NCBI GenBank assembly: GCA_021199375.1
Contig: JAJQIB010000039.1
Coordinates: 32,086 to 96,085, forward strand
Reading direction: 5' to 3'
DNA length: 64,000 nt
Source: Ruminococcus sp.
Lineage (GTDB): Bacteria > Bacillota > Clostridia > Oscillospirales > Ruminococcaceae
Part shown: positions 25,642 through 34,519 of the stretch, in pieces
How the letters are laid out: every line of letters starts with the position of its first letter
Position numbering within the stretch: position 1 is the first letter of the stretch
Notes under the pieces: generated by a model
Told to the model about the DNA's origin: nothing
The model's input: the letters and a program-made list of their open reading frames with translations, nothing else
Databases searched by the model: none
Position numbers and translations under genes: made by a program

Positions 25642-26868
25642 GTGAAAAGGTATATATCTTTTTGTTTATTAATAACTGTTGTAGCTTTAACTTGTACAAT
25701 GCTAACATCCGCTAAATTTGAACCTGTATCTGATTGTGAATATACAGGTTTAGATAACACATCATATCAAATAACAAGTGATTCAGAAACCGAGAGCAAT
25801 GAAATGCCTGATTCTCTGACAAGTGATAATATGGCGGAAAAAGGTAGCTCAACAGAAAGCTTACTTGATACGGTTGATTTTAATCTCACTTCAGGCTCAG
25901 AGATGGCTATATTAAAATGGGATGATATATGTAACGCAGAAGGATACAATATATATTACAAAACTCTTCTTAGCGATGAATGGATATTATACGACTCTAC
26001 AGAAAGCACAGATATTACCATAAAGAACTTGGATGGTGGAAGAAGATATTATTTTTCAATAAGAGCATATTGTACTAAAAACTCAAAATTATACGAAAGC
26101 AGATATATTATAAAGTCTATAGTTGTTGATTATAATTATTGCATTTATAGCGCAATAAATGATGCTGATATATATAATAAAGACAAAAAAGCTTGTGGAA
26201 GTATTGAAAAGGATTCGTTATATACGGGATATTATGACTACACATATGATGGATATATCGTTATAAATTATATGTCCACAGAAGTATTAGTCAAATCAGA
26301 AAATGTTTCGGCGAACGAAAATGCTGTAATTCTACCTACAGGAACAATCGGACAATATGGCGGAAGCATTAAGGGCTATTCGGCATGCGGACCTACAGCT
26401 GTTGCAATTCTGCTTAACAGTGAAAAAAACACTAATTGGAATAAGGATTCACTCATACTGTTTAGCGAGTTTAACAATTTAAATGATCAAGGAAGCTTGC
26501 GTAAGGGTGGTGGTATGACAGATGCCATGTTGATTAAGCTTATAAAAATGTACTCTGGAGGAAATTACTCAGCAAGCAACATTTACGACAGTAATTCAAC
26601 AGAAATCCTTAAAGAACAAATTGATAACGGTCATCGTGCAATTGTAGTTCTTCAGTATAGTGGTGGAATCGTGACGCATTACTCGTCTAAAACACATTTT
26701 GTTGTAATTTGCGGCTATGAATACATAAATGATGAGCTGTTCTTTTACTATGCAGATCCTTACTATGGCGATGGTGGAGATTCAATTAAAATTGCATCTG
26801 CAGCTTTGATTTCAGAATCGATGGGTATGGTAGTAAAGGAACCAAAAACACTCATTGTTTTAAATTAG
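25642..26868 (+). CDS. Secreted FN3 plus C39-like peptidase-domain protein
   Basis: 408 residues with a signal peptide (MKRYISFCLLITVVALTC). A fibronectin type III-like domain spans about residues 78-155 (AILKWDDICNAEGYNIYYK). The C-terminal domain has Cys in SACGPTAVAILLN, His in THFVVICGY and Asp in YADPYYG, as in the Peptidase_C39_2-like family. It is likely exported and may process or bind peptides. The start is GTG at 25642 after GAGAGGA. Similar to the membrane-bound protein at 59054-60097. Confidence 0.75.
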   Translation: MKRYISFCLLITVVALTCTMLTSAKFEPVSDCEYTGLDNTSYQITSDSETESNEMPDSLTSDNMAEKGSSTESLLDTVDFNLTSGSEMAILKWDDICNAEGYNIYYKTLLSDEWILYDSTESTDITIKNLDGGRRYYFSIRAYCTKNSKLYESRYIIKSIVVDYNYCIYSAINDADIYNKDKKACGSIEKDSLYTGYYDYTYDGYIVINYMSTEVLVKSENVSANENAVILPTGTIGQYGGSIKGYSACGPTAVAILLNSEKNTNWNKDSLILFSEFNNLNDQGSLRKGGGMTDAMLIKLIKMYSGGNYSASNIYDSNSTEILKEQIDNGHRAIVVLQYSGGIVTHYSSKTHFVVICGYEYINDELFFYYADPYYGDGGDSIKIASAALISESMGMVVKEPKTLIVLN

Positions 26869-26899
26869 AGCAATAATTAAACAGCCTCTCCTTTTTTGC

Positions 26900-27634
26900 T
26901 CAGACATTTGTGCCTCGCTTTTTATTTAGCTTTTCAAAAACCTCGTCAGAACCCTCATGTATGTTTAAATTCGCCACATGATCAAATCCGGTATGTCCGG
27001 GATTTATTTGAACAATTATGGCATCTTTTCTTCTATAATCCCAGTAGACTCCGCCATAGTTTCCTTGCGTTCCAATAACAAGAATCAGATCTGCCTTCGA
27101 AATCCAGTCCCTGGCTTTTCTCACATCTGCATCCCACAGACCGATATGACTATACAGCGGCCACGGAAGAATCTCACCTCCGCAGGATTCGCAAATCGGC
27201 AATTCCTTTTGCTTCCAGATTTCATACCCGTCATAATGTTGACCACATTTACTGCAGCAATTTACTTGAAGACTTCCTTGTATTTCAGCTACATTTTTAG
27301 TTACGGCTATGGTGTGCATACAGTCAACATTGGTCGTAATAACTCCTATAAGCTTTTCTTCCTTTTCTAACTCAGTTAAAGCATAATGAGCATAGCTTGG
27401 CACATAAGAAAACATATTATCAAGATATGTTGGAAGAAAAGAGCTGTAGCTGTCCCCTGCTCTAGGTGTAACTCCAGCACGACGGTTAGAAATAGCCATC
27501 TGTAAGTAAGTCATACCTCCGCTTGAAACGGAAATACCCGCACCTGTAATTGCAACGATGCTTTTACTTAGATCAATAAAATCGGAAAGCTGCTGTATCT
27601 TATCTGTACATTTATTTGTTCCAGGAAATTTCAT
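26900..27634 (-). CDS. Divergent SIR2-family protein, copy 2
   Basis: NAD-dependent Sir2 fold of about 244 residues. GAGIS (nucleotide loop), TTNVDCMH and the four zinc Cys (CSKC, CESC) are visible, as is QINPG near the end. The catalytic His of the usual HGS motif is Gln (EIQGS), and the GIPDFR motif is absent. Classical lysine deacylation therefore looks unlikely. Sirtuins of class M also carry Gln there (from memory), so ADP-ribosyl transfer is possible. The start at 27634 follows TTAGGAGAG, 13 bp after the paralogue's stop. Confidence 0.75.
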   Translation of the reverse strand: MKFPGTNKCTDKIQQLSDFIDLSKSIVAITGAGISVSSGGMTYLQMAISNRRAGVTPRAGDSYSSFLPTYLDNMFSYVPSYAHYALTELEKEEKLIGVITTNVDCMHTIAVTKNVAEIQGSLQVNCCSKCGQHYDGYEIWKQKELPICESCGGEILPWPLYSHIGLWDADVRKARDWISKADLILVIGTQGNYGGVYWDYRRKDAIIVQINPGHTGFDHVANLNIHEGSDEVFEKLNKKRGTNV

Positions 27635-27647
27635 AAATTTCACTCTC

Positions 27648-28373
27648 CTAACCATTTATCACAGCATCAAGAGCCTCAGATGCATTTGCGCGTATATTTA
27701 AATCTGCAAGCCCATCAAATTGAGTTTCTGATGGGTTTATTTGTATGAGCCTTGCTTCATCTTTAAAGCGACTTAGATATTCATTACTGCGAAATCCCGT
27801 TGTGCCTATTATAATAACGAGATCCGCTATAGATATCAGATCAATGGCTTGCTTCATGTTTTTATGTGAAATTTCCTCACTTAATTTAGATTCTTTGAAA
27901 AAGGTTGTTGGCATCAACGGAGCTTCGCATTTTTCACATAGAGGCATATGTCCTTGATCCCATACTTTATAATCAAAGGTACGATTTTCACAGCCTGTGC
28001 AGACATTGTCTTGAAAGCTTCCTTGAAATTCTATCACGTTTTTTGAACCGGCAATAGTATGCAAGCAGTCGAGATTTTGAGTAACAATACCACGTATTTT
28101 ATCGTTGCGTTCTAACTCAGCCAACTGCTTATGCACTTCGCTTGGTCCCTTAATAAATGTTGCATCCAAGAAGGAATATCTCATGATTTCATAGAATTTT
28201 TCAGGATTTTTGCGAACATACGAAGCAGAAAATATTCGTCCTGCATTTATTCTACCTTGTGTTTGTTTTAATCTTCTCATTCCATAAAGATATGAAATGC
28301 CCGCACCAGTTACTGCAACTGTACTTTTACTCTGTTCAATGTATTCTTTTAATATAATGTATTCGTTTTTCAT
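27648..28373 (-). CDS. Divergent SIR2-family protein, copy 1
   Basis: First of two tandem paralogues, 241 residues. GAGIS, TQNLDCLHTIAG, the zinc ligands (CTGC, CEKC) and QINPS are present. EFQGS again replaces the catalytic His by Gln, and the SGIPDFR motif is missing. AGGAGGACATTTAAC sits before the ATG at 28373, so the track start is rejected. A promoter and a long leader hairpin lie upstream, so both genes probably form one two-gene unit downstream of two nitroreductases. Confidence 0.75.
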   Translation of the reverse strand: MKNEYIILKEYIEQSKSTVAVTGAGISYLYGMRRLKQTQGRINAGRIFSASYVRKNPEKFYEIMRYSFLDATFIKGPSEVHKQLAELERNDKIRGIVTQNLDCLHTIAGSKNVIEFQGSFQDNVCTGCENRTFDYKVWDQGHMPLCEKCEAPLMPTTFFKESKLSEEISHKNMKQAIDLISIADLVIIIGTTGFRSNEYLSRFKDEARLIQINPSETQFDGLADLNIRANASEALDAVING

Positions 28374-28408
28374 GTTAAATGTCCTCCTATCAAATAGATT
28401 AAATAAAA

Positions 28409-28450
28409 TAGCACCCAACGGAGTATAGTGAAAATCTTCGGTGAGTGCTA
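28409..28450 (-). repeat. Leader inverted repeat before the sirtuin pair (TAGCACTCA...GGGTGCTA)
   Basis: On the minus strand TAGCACTCA pairs with TGGGTGCTA with one G-T pair and a 24-nt loop. It starts at the predicted transcription start. The left arm with the preceding T (TTAGCACTC) equals a CIRCE half site, but the spacing is wrong for HrcA. Confidence 0.55.
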
Positions 28451-28478
28451 ATTATAAACAGTGAATAAGAATTTTCAA
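28451..28478 (-). promoter_or_regulatory. Promoter of the sirtuin pair
   Basis: On the minus strand TTGAAA (28478-28473), 16-bp spacer, TATAAT (28456-28451). Confidence 0.65.
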
Positions 28479-28499
28479 TTAGACAAAGCAATTACTTTA

Positions 28500-29168
28500 T
28501 CATATCCATGTAAAATTTTCCTTGCCAGCACCAAGCTCGAAATGATATTTTCCAATTCCGAGATCTGCACCTGAGTATGAACCATTGTTACATGTTATCT
28601 TTACTTTATTGCTCTTGCCTTTAATGGTAAACGCTTGCTTATTCATTGCTGTCGGTGCCAATAAACATGCTGAAACTCCTGCTTTAAACCATTCTGGAGC
28701 CTCACCTTCGTAAGATGATATTTCTGAAGCCGACTTGGATTTATGTGGGATACCTTGATTTTCTCCATATCCAATGGCAACTATACCTATAATCTTAGCA
28801 TTATCTCCAGCATTAGAGTTCTTTTTTACTCCCTTTCGACTAAACATTCCGCCAATCCACCAGGTATTTAGTCCAAGTGTTTGTGCATAAAGCATAAGAT
28901 CTGCACTGCTGTATCCCAGCATTTCATCTACTTTAGGTTTATCGGGACCTGCAAGAATGATATAGTTTTGAACACCTTTTGACATCATCTTTGCAATAAT
29001 TGCAGGCATTCCCTCTTTGTTTTGCGTAACAAGCTGAATATTTAGTCCGTGCTCATGATTTTGAAATTCAATCCGCTCATTTAACTGAGATACAATATCT
29101 GTGGGTATAGGTTTATCCTTGTATTTATTCACCTTGTGTCGCGCACTCATTGCTTCTTGTAGTGTCAT
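28500..29168 (-). CDS. Nitroreductase-family protein
   Basis: About 222 residues, flavin (FMN) dependent oxidoreductase fold. N-terminal TLQEAMSARHKVNKYKDKPI is typical, and GINTWWIGGMF-like GLNTWWIGGMF forms the conserved middle motif. The track start is 29198; GGGAGGGTCATTT before the ATG at 29168 fits better. It lies 37 bp after the other nitroreductase, so one transcript is likely. Substrate unknown. Confidence 0.82.
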   Translation of the reverse strand: MTLQEAMSARHKVNKYKDKPIPTDIVSQLNERIEFQNHEHGLNIQLVTQNKEGMPAIIAKMMSKGVQNYIILAGPDKPKVDEMLGYSSADLMLYAQTLGLNTWWIGGMFSRKGVKKNSNAGDNAKIIGIVAIGYGENQGIPHKSKSASEISSYEGEAPEWFKAGVSACLLAPTAMNKQAFTIKGKSNKVKITCNNGSYSGADLGIGKYHFELGAGKENFTWI

Positions 29169-29205
29169 AAATGACCCTCCCTTCGTATTACCAGACAATC
29201 AGTTA

Positions 29206-29736
29206 TCAGATATAATTTACGCTAAGTGAAACTGACAGCTCTCTCGGTTGTGCTTCACCACTCTTGCTATAGCCAATTGCAGCAGCGGAAACGGGTCTAA
29301 AGCCTTCTGGAATACCCATTTTTGCACATAGCTCTTCATTTTTAGCCAGAGCCTGTACACCGCCCCAAAGATAGATGTTATCTACTCCTGCATCGGTTGC
29401 GGCAATTAACATGTTTTCAATCACGCAAGCTGCGTTTGCGTACTCAATTCCCGGCGCCATTTGCTCATTCGAAGCCGAAACAAAGATAACGACCGGCGCG
29501 CTATAAAAGAAATCTCTCTCGTCCATTTTCATAACCGCAGCAGTAGTACGATTGATTTCATCGAGAATCTTACGATTAGAGCATACTGTCAAATGAAGCG
29601 ACTCACGCTTATTTGCGCCAATTGGAGCCTGGCAGCCCGCCTTGACGATTGTATCCACGATTTCTTTGGACACTTCCCGATCCGGATCAAAATCTCTCGT
29701 TGACTTTCTTTTTGCGATTGCTTCTGATGTTTGCAT
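29206..29736 (-). CDS. Nitroreductase-family protein
   Basis: 176-residue FMN oxidoreductase. AIAKRKSTRDFDPDREVS is the classic N-terminus with the FMN-phosphate Arg. The middle ANAACVIENMLIAATDAGVDNIYLWG and the C-terminal AAIGY match the family. It is the first gene of the nitroreductase pair, with TTAAGGAGG as ribosome site. May reduce nitro compounds or flavins; no specific substrate can be given. Confidence 0.88.
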   Translation of the reverse strand: MQTSEAIAKRKSTRDFDPDREVSKEIVDTIVKAGCQAPIGANKRESLHLTVCSNRKILDEINRTTAAVMKMDERDFFYSAPVVIFVSASNEQMAPGIEYANAACVIENMLIAATDAGVDNIYLWGGVQALAKNEELCAKMGIPEGFRPVSAAAIGYSKSGEAQPRELSVSLSVNYI

Positions 29737-29823
29737 AAAAATGCCTCCTTAATGTTATAAAAATATAATTGTTTATGTTACAATAACTCTCATTGAACAA
29801 TTAATGGGAGTTACCGCAAAGAA

Positions 29824-31008
29824 TCACAATGGCAAATCTTTCTTTTGGAATCTTAATGCTCCAATAATGTAGCAAGCAATTGCTATAACTGCAAGCACTA
29901 TTAGCTTAGGAACAAAAGCATAATCAACATCTCCAGAGCCAATAGTTCCCAATGCATTAATGTCAAAAAGACCAACTAAAGAAACGTTATTAAATAGTCC
30001 CAATTCCTCAACGCCCATGCCAACATTCACCATGTCATCTGAGCCAAACATGCCTAACAGTGAGCAAAGGAAAAACCATACGTTTAGACCTCCACCTAGT
30101 GCGAGAGCATATTTGCTAAGGTTGAAAATACAGCTTGCAAGATAACATATGCTAGCCATACCTTCTGCTAGAAGATAGAGACCTCCATAAAGTGCTGCAT
30201 ATTTTGCAACCTCAACCTCACCTATAAATGCATTACATGCAATTAGCTTAACAACAAATGCACATCCAATCATAATAAGCGGAGTAACTATCATGTAAAT
30301 TGCTTGAGTTATTACTACAGCACTTCTTTTTGTTGGCGTTGAGAGTATATATGCCATAGAACCCTTATCAACCTGATCTACAATAAGTGCATTGCCAGCA
30401 AATATGATAAACAGCAATATTGGCAGTAAGCTCATAATTGTAAAATACATTCTACTAAGCATGGCTGATGTATCCATTTCGCTCATATTCTCAACTAAAT
30501 CAGAAGAAACGCCCATCATTTCAAGCATATTACTCATCATAGTTTCAACATCTAAATCATCACCTGAAAAACATCCTTGAACACTTCCAAGAGCGTATAC
30601 ATATTCAAAATTATCTATGTAAGAGTCAATACCTACCTCTGATTGAGAAAGAGTATCTGCTACTTCTGAGAAGCCTTCAGATGTTAAATCAAGTTCATCT
30701 GATTGCTCTGACAGCATTGTAAAAACTGTATCATACTCGGTTTTGTCCTCAGTGCTTGCAAAGTCCTCATAGCTAAGCTCGGTTCCTGACATTTCGTTAT
30801 AGGATGCTATTGCGTATAAGTAACTATAGAAATCAGCCTGAACATCAGTATAATCATTAGAATCAGATGTAGAGCCTATCATATTTCCAGCGTATGTGGT
30901 TACAACCGTCATCAAGCAAAGCACTACTGTGCAAGCTATGCAAAGTACTCTATTTGAAATAATACTTTGCTTCATTAGTGAACCTGAAAAATATCTTGTG
31001 ATCTTCAT
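29824..31008 (-). CDS. ABC-2 type transporter permease
   Basis: 394 residues with about six membrane helices: one at residues 15-37, then a long extracytoplasmic loop rich in Asp/Ser/Glu (about 40-185), then five helices. This matches drug- or lipid-type ABC-2 permeases. It starts 20 bp after an ATPase gene and shares its transcript. Only one permease is paired with two ATPases, one of which is frameshifted. Confidence 0.82.
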   Translation of the reverse strand: MKITRYFSGSLMKQSIISNRVLCIACTVVLCLMTVVTTYAGNMIGSTSDSNDYTDVQADFYSYLYAIASYNEMSGTELSYEDFASTEDKTEYDTVFTMLSEQSDELDLTSEGFSEVADTLSQSEVGIDSYIDNFEYVYALGSVQGCFSGDDLDVETMMSNMLEMMGVSSDLVENMSEMDTSAMLSRMYFTIMSLLPILLFIIFAGNALIVDQVDKGSMAYILSTPTKRSAVVITQAIYMIVTPLIMIGCAFVVKLIACNAFIGEVEVAKYAALYGGLYLLAEGMASICYLASCIFNLSKYALALGGGLNVWFFLCSLLGMFGSDDMVNVGMGVEELGLFNNVSLVGLFDINALGTIGSGDVDYAFVPKLIVLAVIAIACYIIGALRFQKKDLPL

Positions 31009-31027
31009 ATTTAATTGTTCCTCCTTA

Positions 31028-31918
31028 TCAGCTTTCTTTTGTTATTATATCCATAAAATATTCTTCGAGATTAGGATGTGATTCTGAAAGAGATATTACA
31101 TTGAGACCTTTTAAAGCTTTAAAAGGCTCATCAACCTCACTTGCTATTGCATTGAATTCTACATTTTTTCCTTGTAATTTTGCTTTAAAAAATCGATTCT
31201 TGAAAGTCTTAGCTGATTCTTCAGTATCAAACTGAATAGAATAGTTTCTTACAGAGCTATGTCTAAAATCTGAGAGATCAAGAACACTTTTGATTTCTCC
31301 ATTATTTATTATTGCAACTCGATCGCAAACCTCTTCGATTTCCTCAAAAATATGACTGGACATAAAAATAGTTCTTCCCTTTGCTTTTTCTTCTCGCACA
31401 AGCTCAAGAAAGGTTTCACGCATAAGAGGATCTAGACCGGTTGTTGGCTCATCTAGGATTAGCACTTCCCTATCTCCCATTAAAGCTGCAACAATTGCCG
31501 TCTTTTGCTTCATTCCTTTACTCATTCGTTTTAAAACTGCAGATGGATCAAGTCCTAAAATATCTATAAGGTGATTCATATATGTAAAATCCTTTACGCC
31601 AAGGCACTCAGCTTGAACCTTAAAAAAATCAGTTCCTGTTTTTAGGTCAGGAAAGAAAATCTCGCCAGGAATATAGCTTACGTTTTTCATAACCTTTGGA
31701 GCATCTATCCAAGGATTAAGTCCGTTTACTTTTACTGAACCACTATCTGCTTTAATAAATCCCATCATATGACGAATAGTTGTGGTTTTGCCTGAACCAT
31801 TGGTGCCTAAATAACCAAAAACCTCACCTTTTTGTATATCTAAGGATATATCAAATACACCACGGCTATTACCATAGTCCTTAGTCAGATGTTCGACAGA
31901 TATAATAGTATTGTTCAT
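31028..31918 (-). CDS. ABC transporter ATP-binding protein
   Basis: 296 residues. Walker A is GTNGSGKTTTIRHM, the signature reads RMSKGMKQKT, and Walker B is VLILDEPTTGLDP, followed by SSHIFEEIEEVCDR (H-loop). A C-terminal extension (about 210-296) is typical of exporters of CcmA type. The gene lies immediately after the frameshifted paralogue (stop at 31921) and before the permease; the operon is opposite to a TetR gene. Confidence 0.93.
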   Translation of the reverse strand: MNNTIISVEHLTKDYGNSRGVFDISLDIQKGEVFGYLGTNGSGKTTTIRHMMGFIKADSGSVKVNGLNPWIDAPKVMKNVSYIPGEIFFPDLKTGTDFFKVQAECLGVKDFTYMNHLIDILGLDPSAVLKRMSKGMKQKTAIVAALMGDREVLILDEPTTGLDPLMRETFLELVREEKAKGRTIFMSSHIFEEIEEVCDRVAIINNGEIKSVLDLSDFRHSSVRNYSIQFDTEESAKTFKNRFFKAKLQGKNVEFNAIASEVDEPFKALKGLNVISLSESHPNLEEYFMDIITKES

Positions 31919-31920
31919 TT

Positions 31921-32831
31921 TTATTTTACCCCCTCGAAATGATGACCTGTATCATAAAATCCCATGAAATAGTCTTCAAGTGTAAAAGGAATCTCAACAA
32001 AATCTGATATTTGAAAGCCATCAAGACTAGATAATAATTCATTTACACGATTTGCAGGGATTTGAATCCTTGCACGTAGCTTCTGTTCGTTTTTGGATGT
32101 AAAGATAAAATCCTTTGATGTAAAAGCTTTATATTCATCTAGGCTTGTAAAGGTTATGCGATATATTCTGTCATGCTTTTGCTTTAAGTCATCTGATTTA
32201 AATTCAGAAACAATTTTACCATCACGGATAATCGCTATGCGGTCACAGGATGCATCAACCTCATGAAAAATGTGTGACGATAAAAATATGGTCTTGCCAC
32301 GCTTTTTTTCTTCCTTTACAAAATCTATAAATGTTTTCTGCATAACGGGATCTAGTCCTGAGGTAGGCTCATCTAAAATTAAAATGTCAGGGTCATGCAT
32401 AAAAGCTGTAACGACTGCAAGCTTACGCTTTACACCTAAGCTCATTTGTTTAATGCTTATGTTTGGGTCAAGCTCGAAACGATCTAGCAGCATGTTTAAA
32501 TAATCATTTTCAACCCTGCCACGCATACGCTCCATCATATGTAAAAAGGCTGTTCCTGAAAGTCCGGATGGCAATGTGACCTCGCCTGGCAAATAGCCTA
32601 CATTATTTTGAAGCTCTGAACTGTTTTCCCAGCTATTTTTATCAAGGATAGAGGTACTTCCCTTTTGCGGCTTAGAAAAGCCCATTAAATGTCTGATTGT
32701 AGTAGTTTTTCCTGCACCGTTAGGTCCTAAAAAGCCATAGCATTCGCCTTGGTTTATTTTTATATTTACATCAAAACCCCACGTCCATGTCCATAGTCTT
32801 TTGTTAAATGTTCTATATCTATTATCGCCAT
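31921..32831 (-). pseudogene. ABC transporter ATP-binding protein, frameshifted near its N-terminus
   Basis: Translation from the ATG at 32831 (GGAGG upstream) reads MAIIDIEHLTKDYGHGRGVL then stops. In the other frame, DVNIKINQGECYGFLGPNG with Walker A GPNGAGKTT continues into the ORF at 32685. One missing base in the AAAACCCC run near 32773-32780 (GGGGTTTT on the coding strand) accounts for the break. Downstream, QMSLGVKRKL (signature), ILDEPTSGLDP (Walker B) and SSHIFHEVD are intact. Either a recent loss, a programmed shift, or a sequencing error. Confidence 0.85.
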
Positions 32832-32844
32832 TTAATCATCCTCC

Positions 32845-32873
32845 TTGACATTATGCAACAACTGTTGTATAAT
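32845..32873 (+). promoter_or_regulatory. Consensus sigmaA promoter of the TetR gene
   Basis: TTGACA (32845-32850), 17-bp spacer, TATAAT (32868-32873). Confidence 0.88.
32858..32868. promoter_or_regulatory. Candidate TetR operator ACAAC-T-GTTGT
   Basis: Short palindrome inside the spacer of the tetR promoter and next to the start of the opposite transcript. A related GTTGTACAA lies at about 32922-32932. Assignment to the TetR protein is inference. Confidence 0.45.
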
Positions 32874-32874
32874 T

Positions 32875-32903
32875 ATTATAGCATATCTATTAATCTTTAT
32901 CAA
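32875..32903 (-). promoter_or_regulatory. SigmaA promoter of the ABC transporter operon
   Basis: On the minus strand TTGATA (32903-32898), 17-bp spacer, TATAAT (32880-32875). Its -10 box is 1 bp from the divergent tetR -10 box. Confidence 0.82.
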
Positions 32904-32945
32904 CCAACAATTATTTTATATTTGTTGTACAAAAGGAGTTATAAC

Positions 32946-33509
32946 ATGAAAAAGAATCCAGAGATCACAAATGCAACCCGAAACAAACTAATTCAAGCTT
33001 TTTGCAAACTATATAAGGAAAAGCCAATTACCAAAATAACAATAAAGGAAATAACGGATATTGCAGGGTATAATCGTTCTACCTTTTATCAATATTTTGA
33101 AGACATATTTGCACTTCTAGAATATATAGAAGACGAAATGATAGAAACAGGACTCGAAAAGATAAATGAGATAGATCTTGATGCATTAAACTTTAACGAG
33201 CAATTTGTGTTTACTCTTTCTGAGTTTCTTGTAACGCACGATTATTATTCAGTAATTCTGTCAAAAACAGACATACATTCTGATTTTTTTAATAAGCTGA
33301 AATCAAAAGCTATGCCTAATATGATTGAACGATTTAAAATATCCAATGACAATAAGCTGGCAGTACTAGCAATTGAATTTTATCTGACAGGAATACTTAC
33401 TTTACTAAATAAATGGATTGAAAACTACAAAGAAATCCCGATAGAAGAATTGGGCACTCTTCTTCATGGGATATGGTATGATGGATTGTTAAAACAGCTC
33501 AAAGGTTGA
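32946..33509 (+). CDS. TetR-family transcriptional regulator
   Basis: 187 residues with an N-terminal helix-turn-helix (ITKITIKEITDIAGYNRSTFYQYF) and a helical ligand-binding C-terminal part. The track start (32808) adds a hydrophobic, unlikely leader; AAAAGGAG precedes the ATG at 32946. It is divergent from the ABC exporter genes, which it probably represses together with itself. Confidence 0.9.
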   Translation: MKKNPEITNATRNKLIQAFCKLYKEKPITKITIKEITDIAGYNRSTFYQYFEDIFALLEYIEDEMIETGLEKINEIDLDALNFNEQFVFTLSEFLVTHDYYSVILSKTDIHSDFFNKLKSKAMPNMIERFKISNDNKLAVLAIEFYLTGILTLLNKWIENYKEIPIEELGTLLHGIWYDGLLKQLKG

Positions 33510-33567
33510 TTATTATTTTGTAAGAACAGAAATTTGTCTTTTTGTTGCTTATGACCTTTGAAAAATC

Positions 33568-33596
33568 TTGACAATTGATAGAATGTGTTGTATACT
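33568..33596 (+). promoter_or_regulatory. SigmaA promoter for the phosphoesterase-mnmA pair
   Basis: TTGACA (33568-33573), 17-bp spacer, TATACT (33591-33596). Confidence 0.8.
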
Positions 33597-33658
33597 ATAT
33601 AAGAACAAGAATTTCGAATAATTGTATTATAAAAACGAATGTTGAGGGAATATTTGTT

Positions 33659-34501
33659 ATGAGAATTGCTGCACTTGGCGATATTCATTCCAATCATTTT
33701 GCACTTGAAGCGTGCTTAAAGTGGATTGATGAAAATGATATTGACGGAATAGCTTTTTTGGGCGATTACATTTCTGATTGTCCTTATCCGCAGAAAACTA
33801 TGCATATTTTAAGAAATATAAGTCCTAATTATATGACCTGGTTTGTACGTGGAAACCGTGAGGACTATATGCTTGAACACAAGCGAAACATTACTGAGAA
33901 TTGGTCCTACGGCTCGCAAACTGGTTCGCTTCTTTATACATATAATGAACTTTTGGGAAGTGATTTGCGTTTTTTTGAGGACATGCCTATTGGAATGGAG
34001 GTTAAGATTGACGGGTATCCACCATTTTCAATTTGTCATGCGTCAATGCAAAGCAGTAGTGAGCTTTTTACTGACGAAAGTGAGATTATTGAGCATGTGC
34101 TTGATGAGATGACAACGTCGATGCTTTTGTACGGTCACTGTCACAAACAGTATATCCATACCAGAAGAACAAAAACCATAGTAAATACAGGCGTGGTGGG
34201 AATATCCGCAAATGGGCAGACGAATGCACAGCTTGCGGTGATAGAATCGGATGGTGGAGATTGGACGCCTACGCTTATAAATGTACCGTATGACCGCAAT
34301 AAAGTGATTGACGAATTTAGTGAAAGCGGGCTTTTAGATAAGGCTAATGTTTGGAGTAGATCTATTATTGCCAATTTAAAAAGTGGACGTCATTATAATA
34401 ACGAGTGCGTTAAGCTTGTCGAAAAAATAGCAAAAGAGCGTGAGCTTGATTTTAATGATGAAAGCATTTGGCAGGAAGCAGCAAATATACTCGGTATTTA
34501 G
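33659..34501 (+). CDS. Metallophosphoesterase (calcineurin-like)
   Basis: Predicted dinuclear metal phosphoesterase of 280 residues. Motifs GDIHSNH, GDYISD, RGNRED and GHCHKQY supply the metal ligands. The start is ATG at 33659 after GAGGGAA; the track start is inside an AT-rich leader. mnmA follows 18 bp later, so it is likely co-transcribed, but I know of no functional link. Confidence 0.88.
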   Translation: MRIAALGDIHSNHFALEACLKWIDENDIDGIAFLGDYISDCPYPQKTMHILRNISPNYMTWFVRGNREDYMLEHKRNITENWSYGSQTGSLLYTYNELLGSDLRFFEDMPIGMEVKIDGYPPFSICHASMQSSSELFTDESEIIEHVLDEMTTSMLLYGHCHKQYIHTRRTKTIVNTGVVGISANGQTNAQLAVIESDGGDWTPTLINVPYDRNKVIDEFSESGLLDKANVWSRSIIANLKSGRHYNNECVKLVEKIAKERELDFNDESIWQEAANILGI

Positions 34502-34519
34502 GTTACAGAAGGTGAGAGA

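Noticed and set aside
28409-28450. Full CIRCE operator
   Set aside because: Only one perfect half; the spacer is far too long for HrcA.
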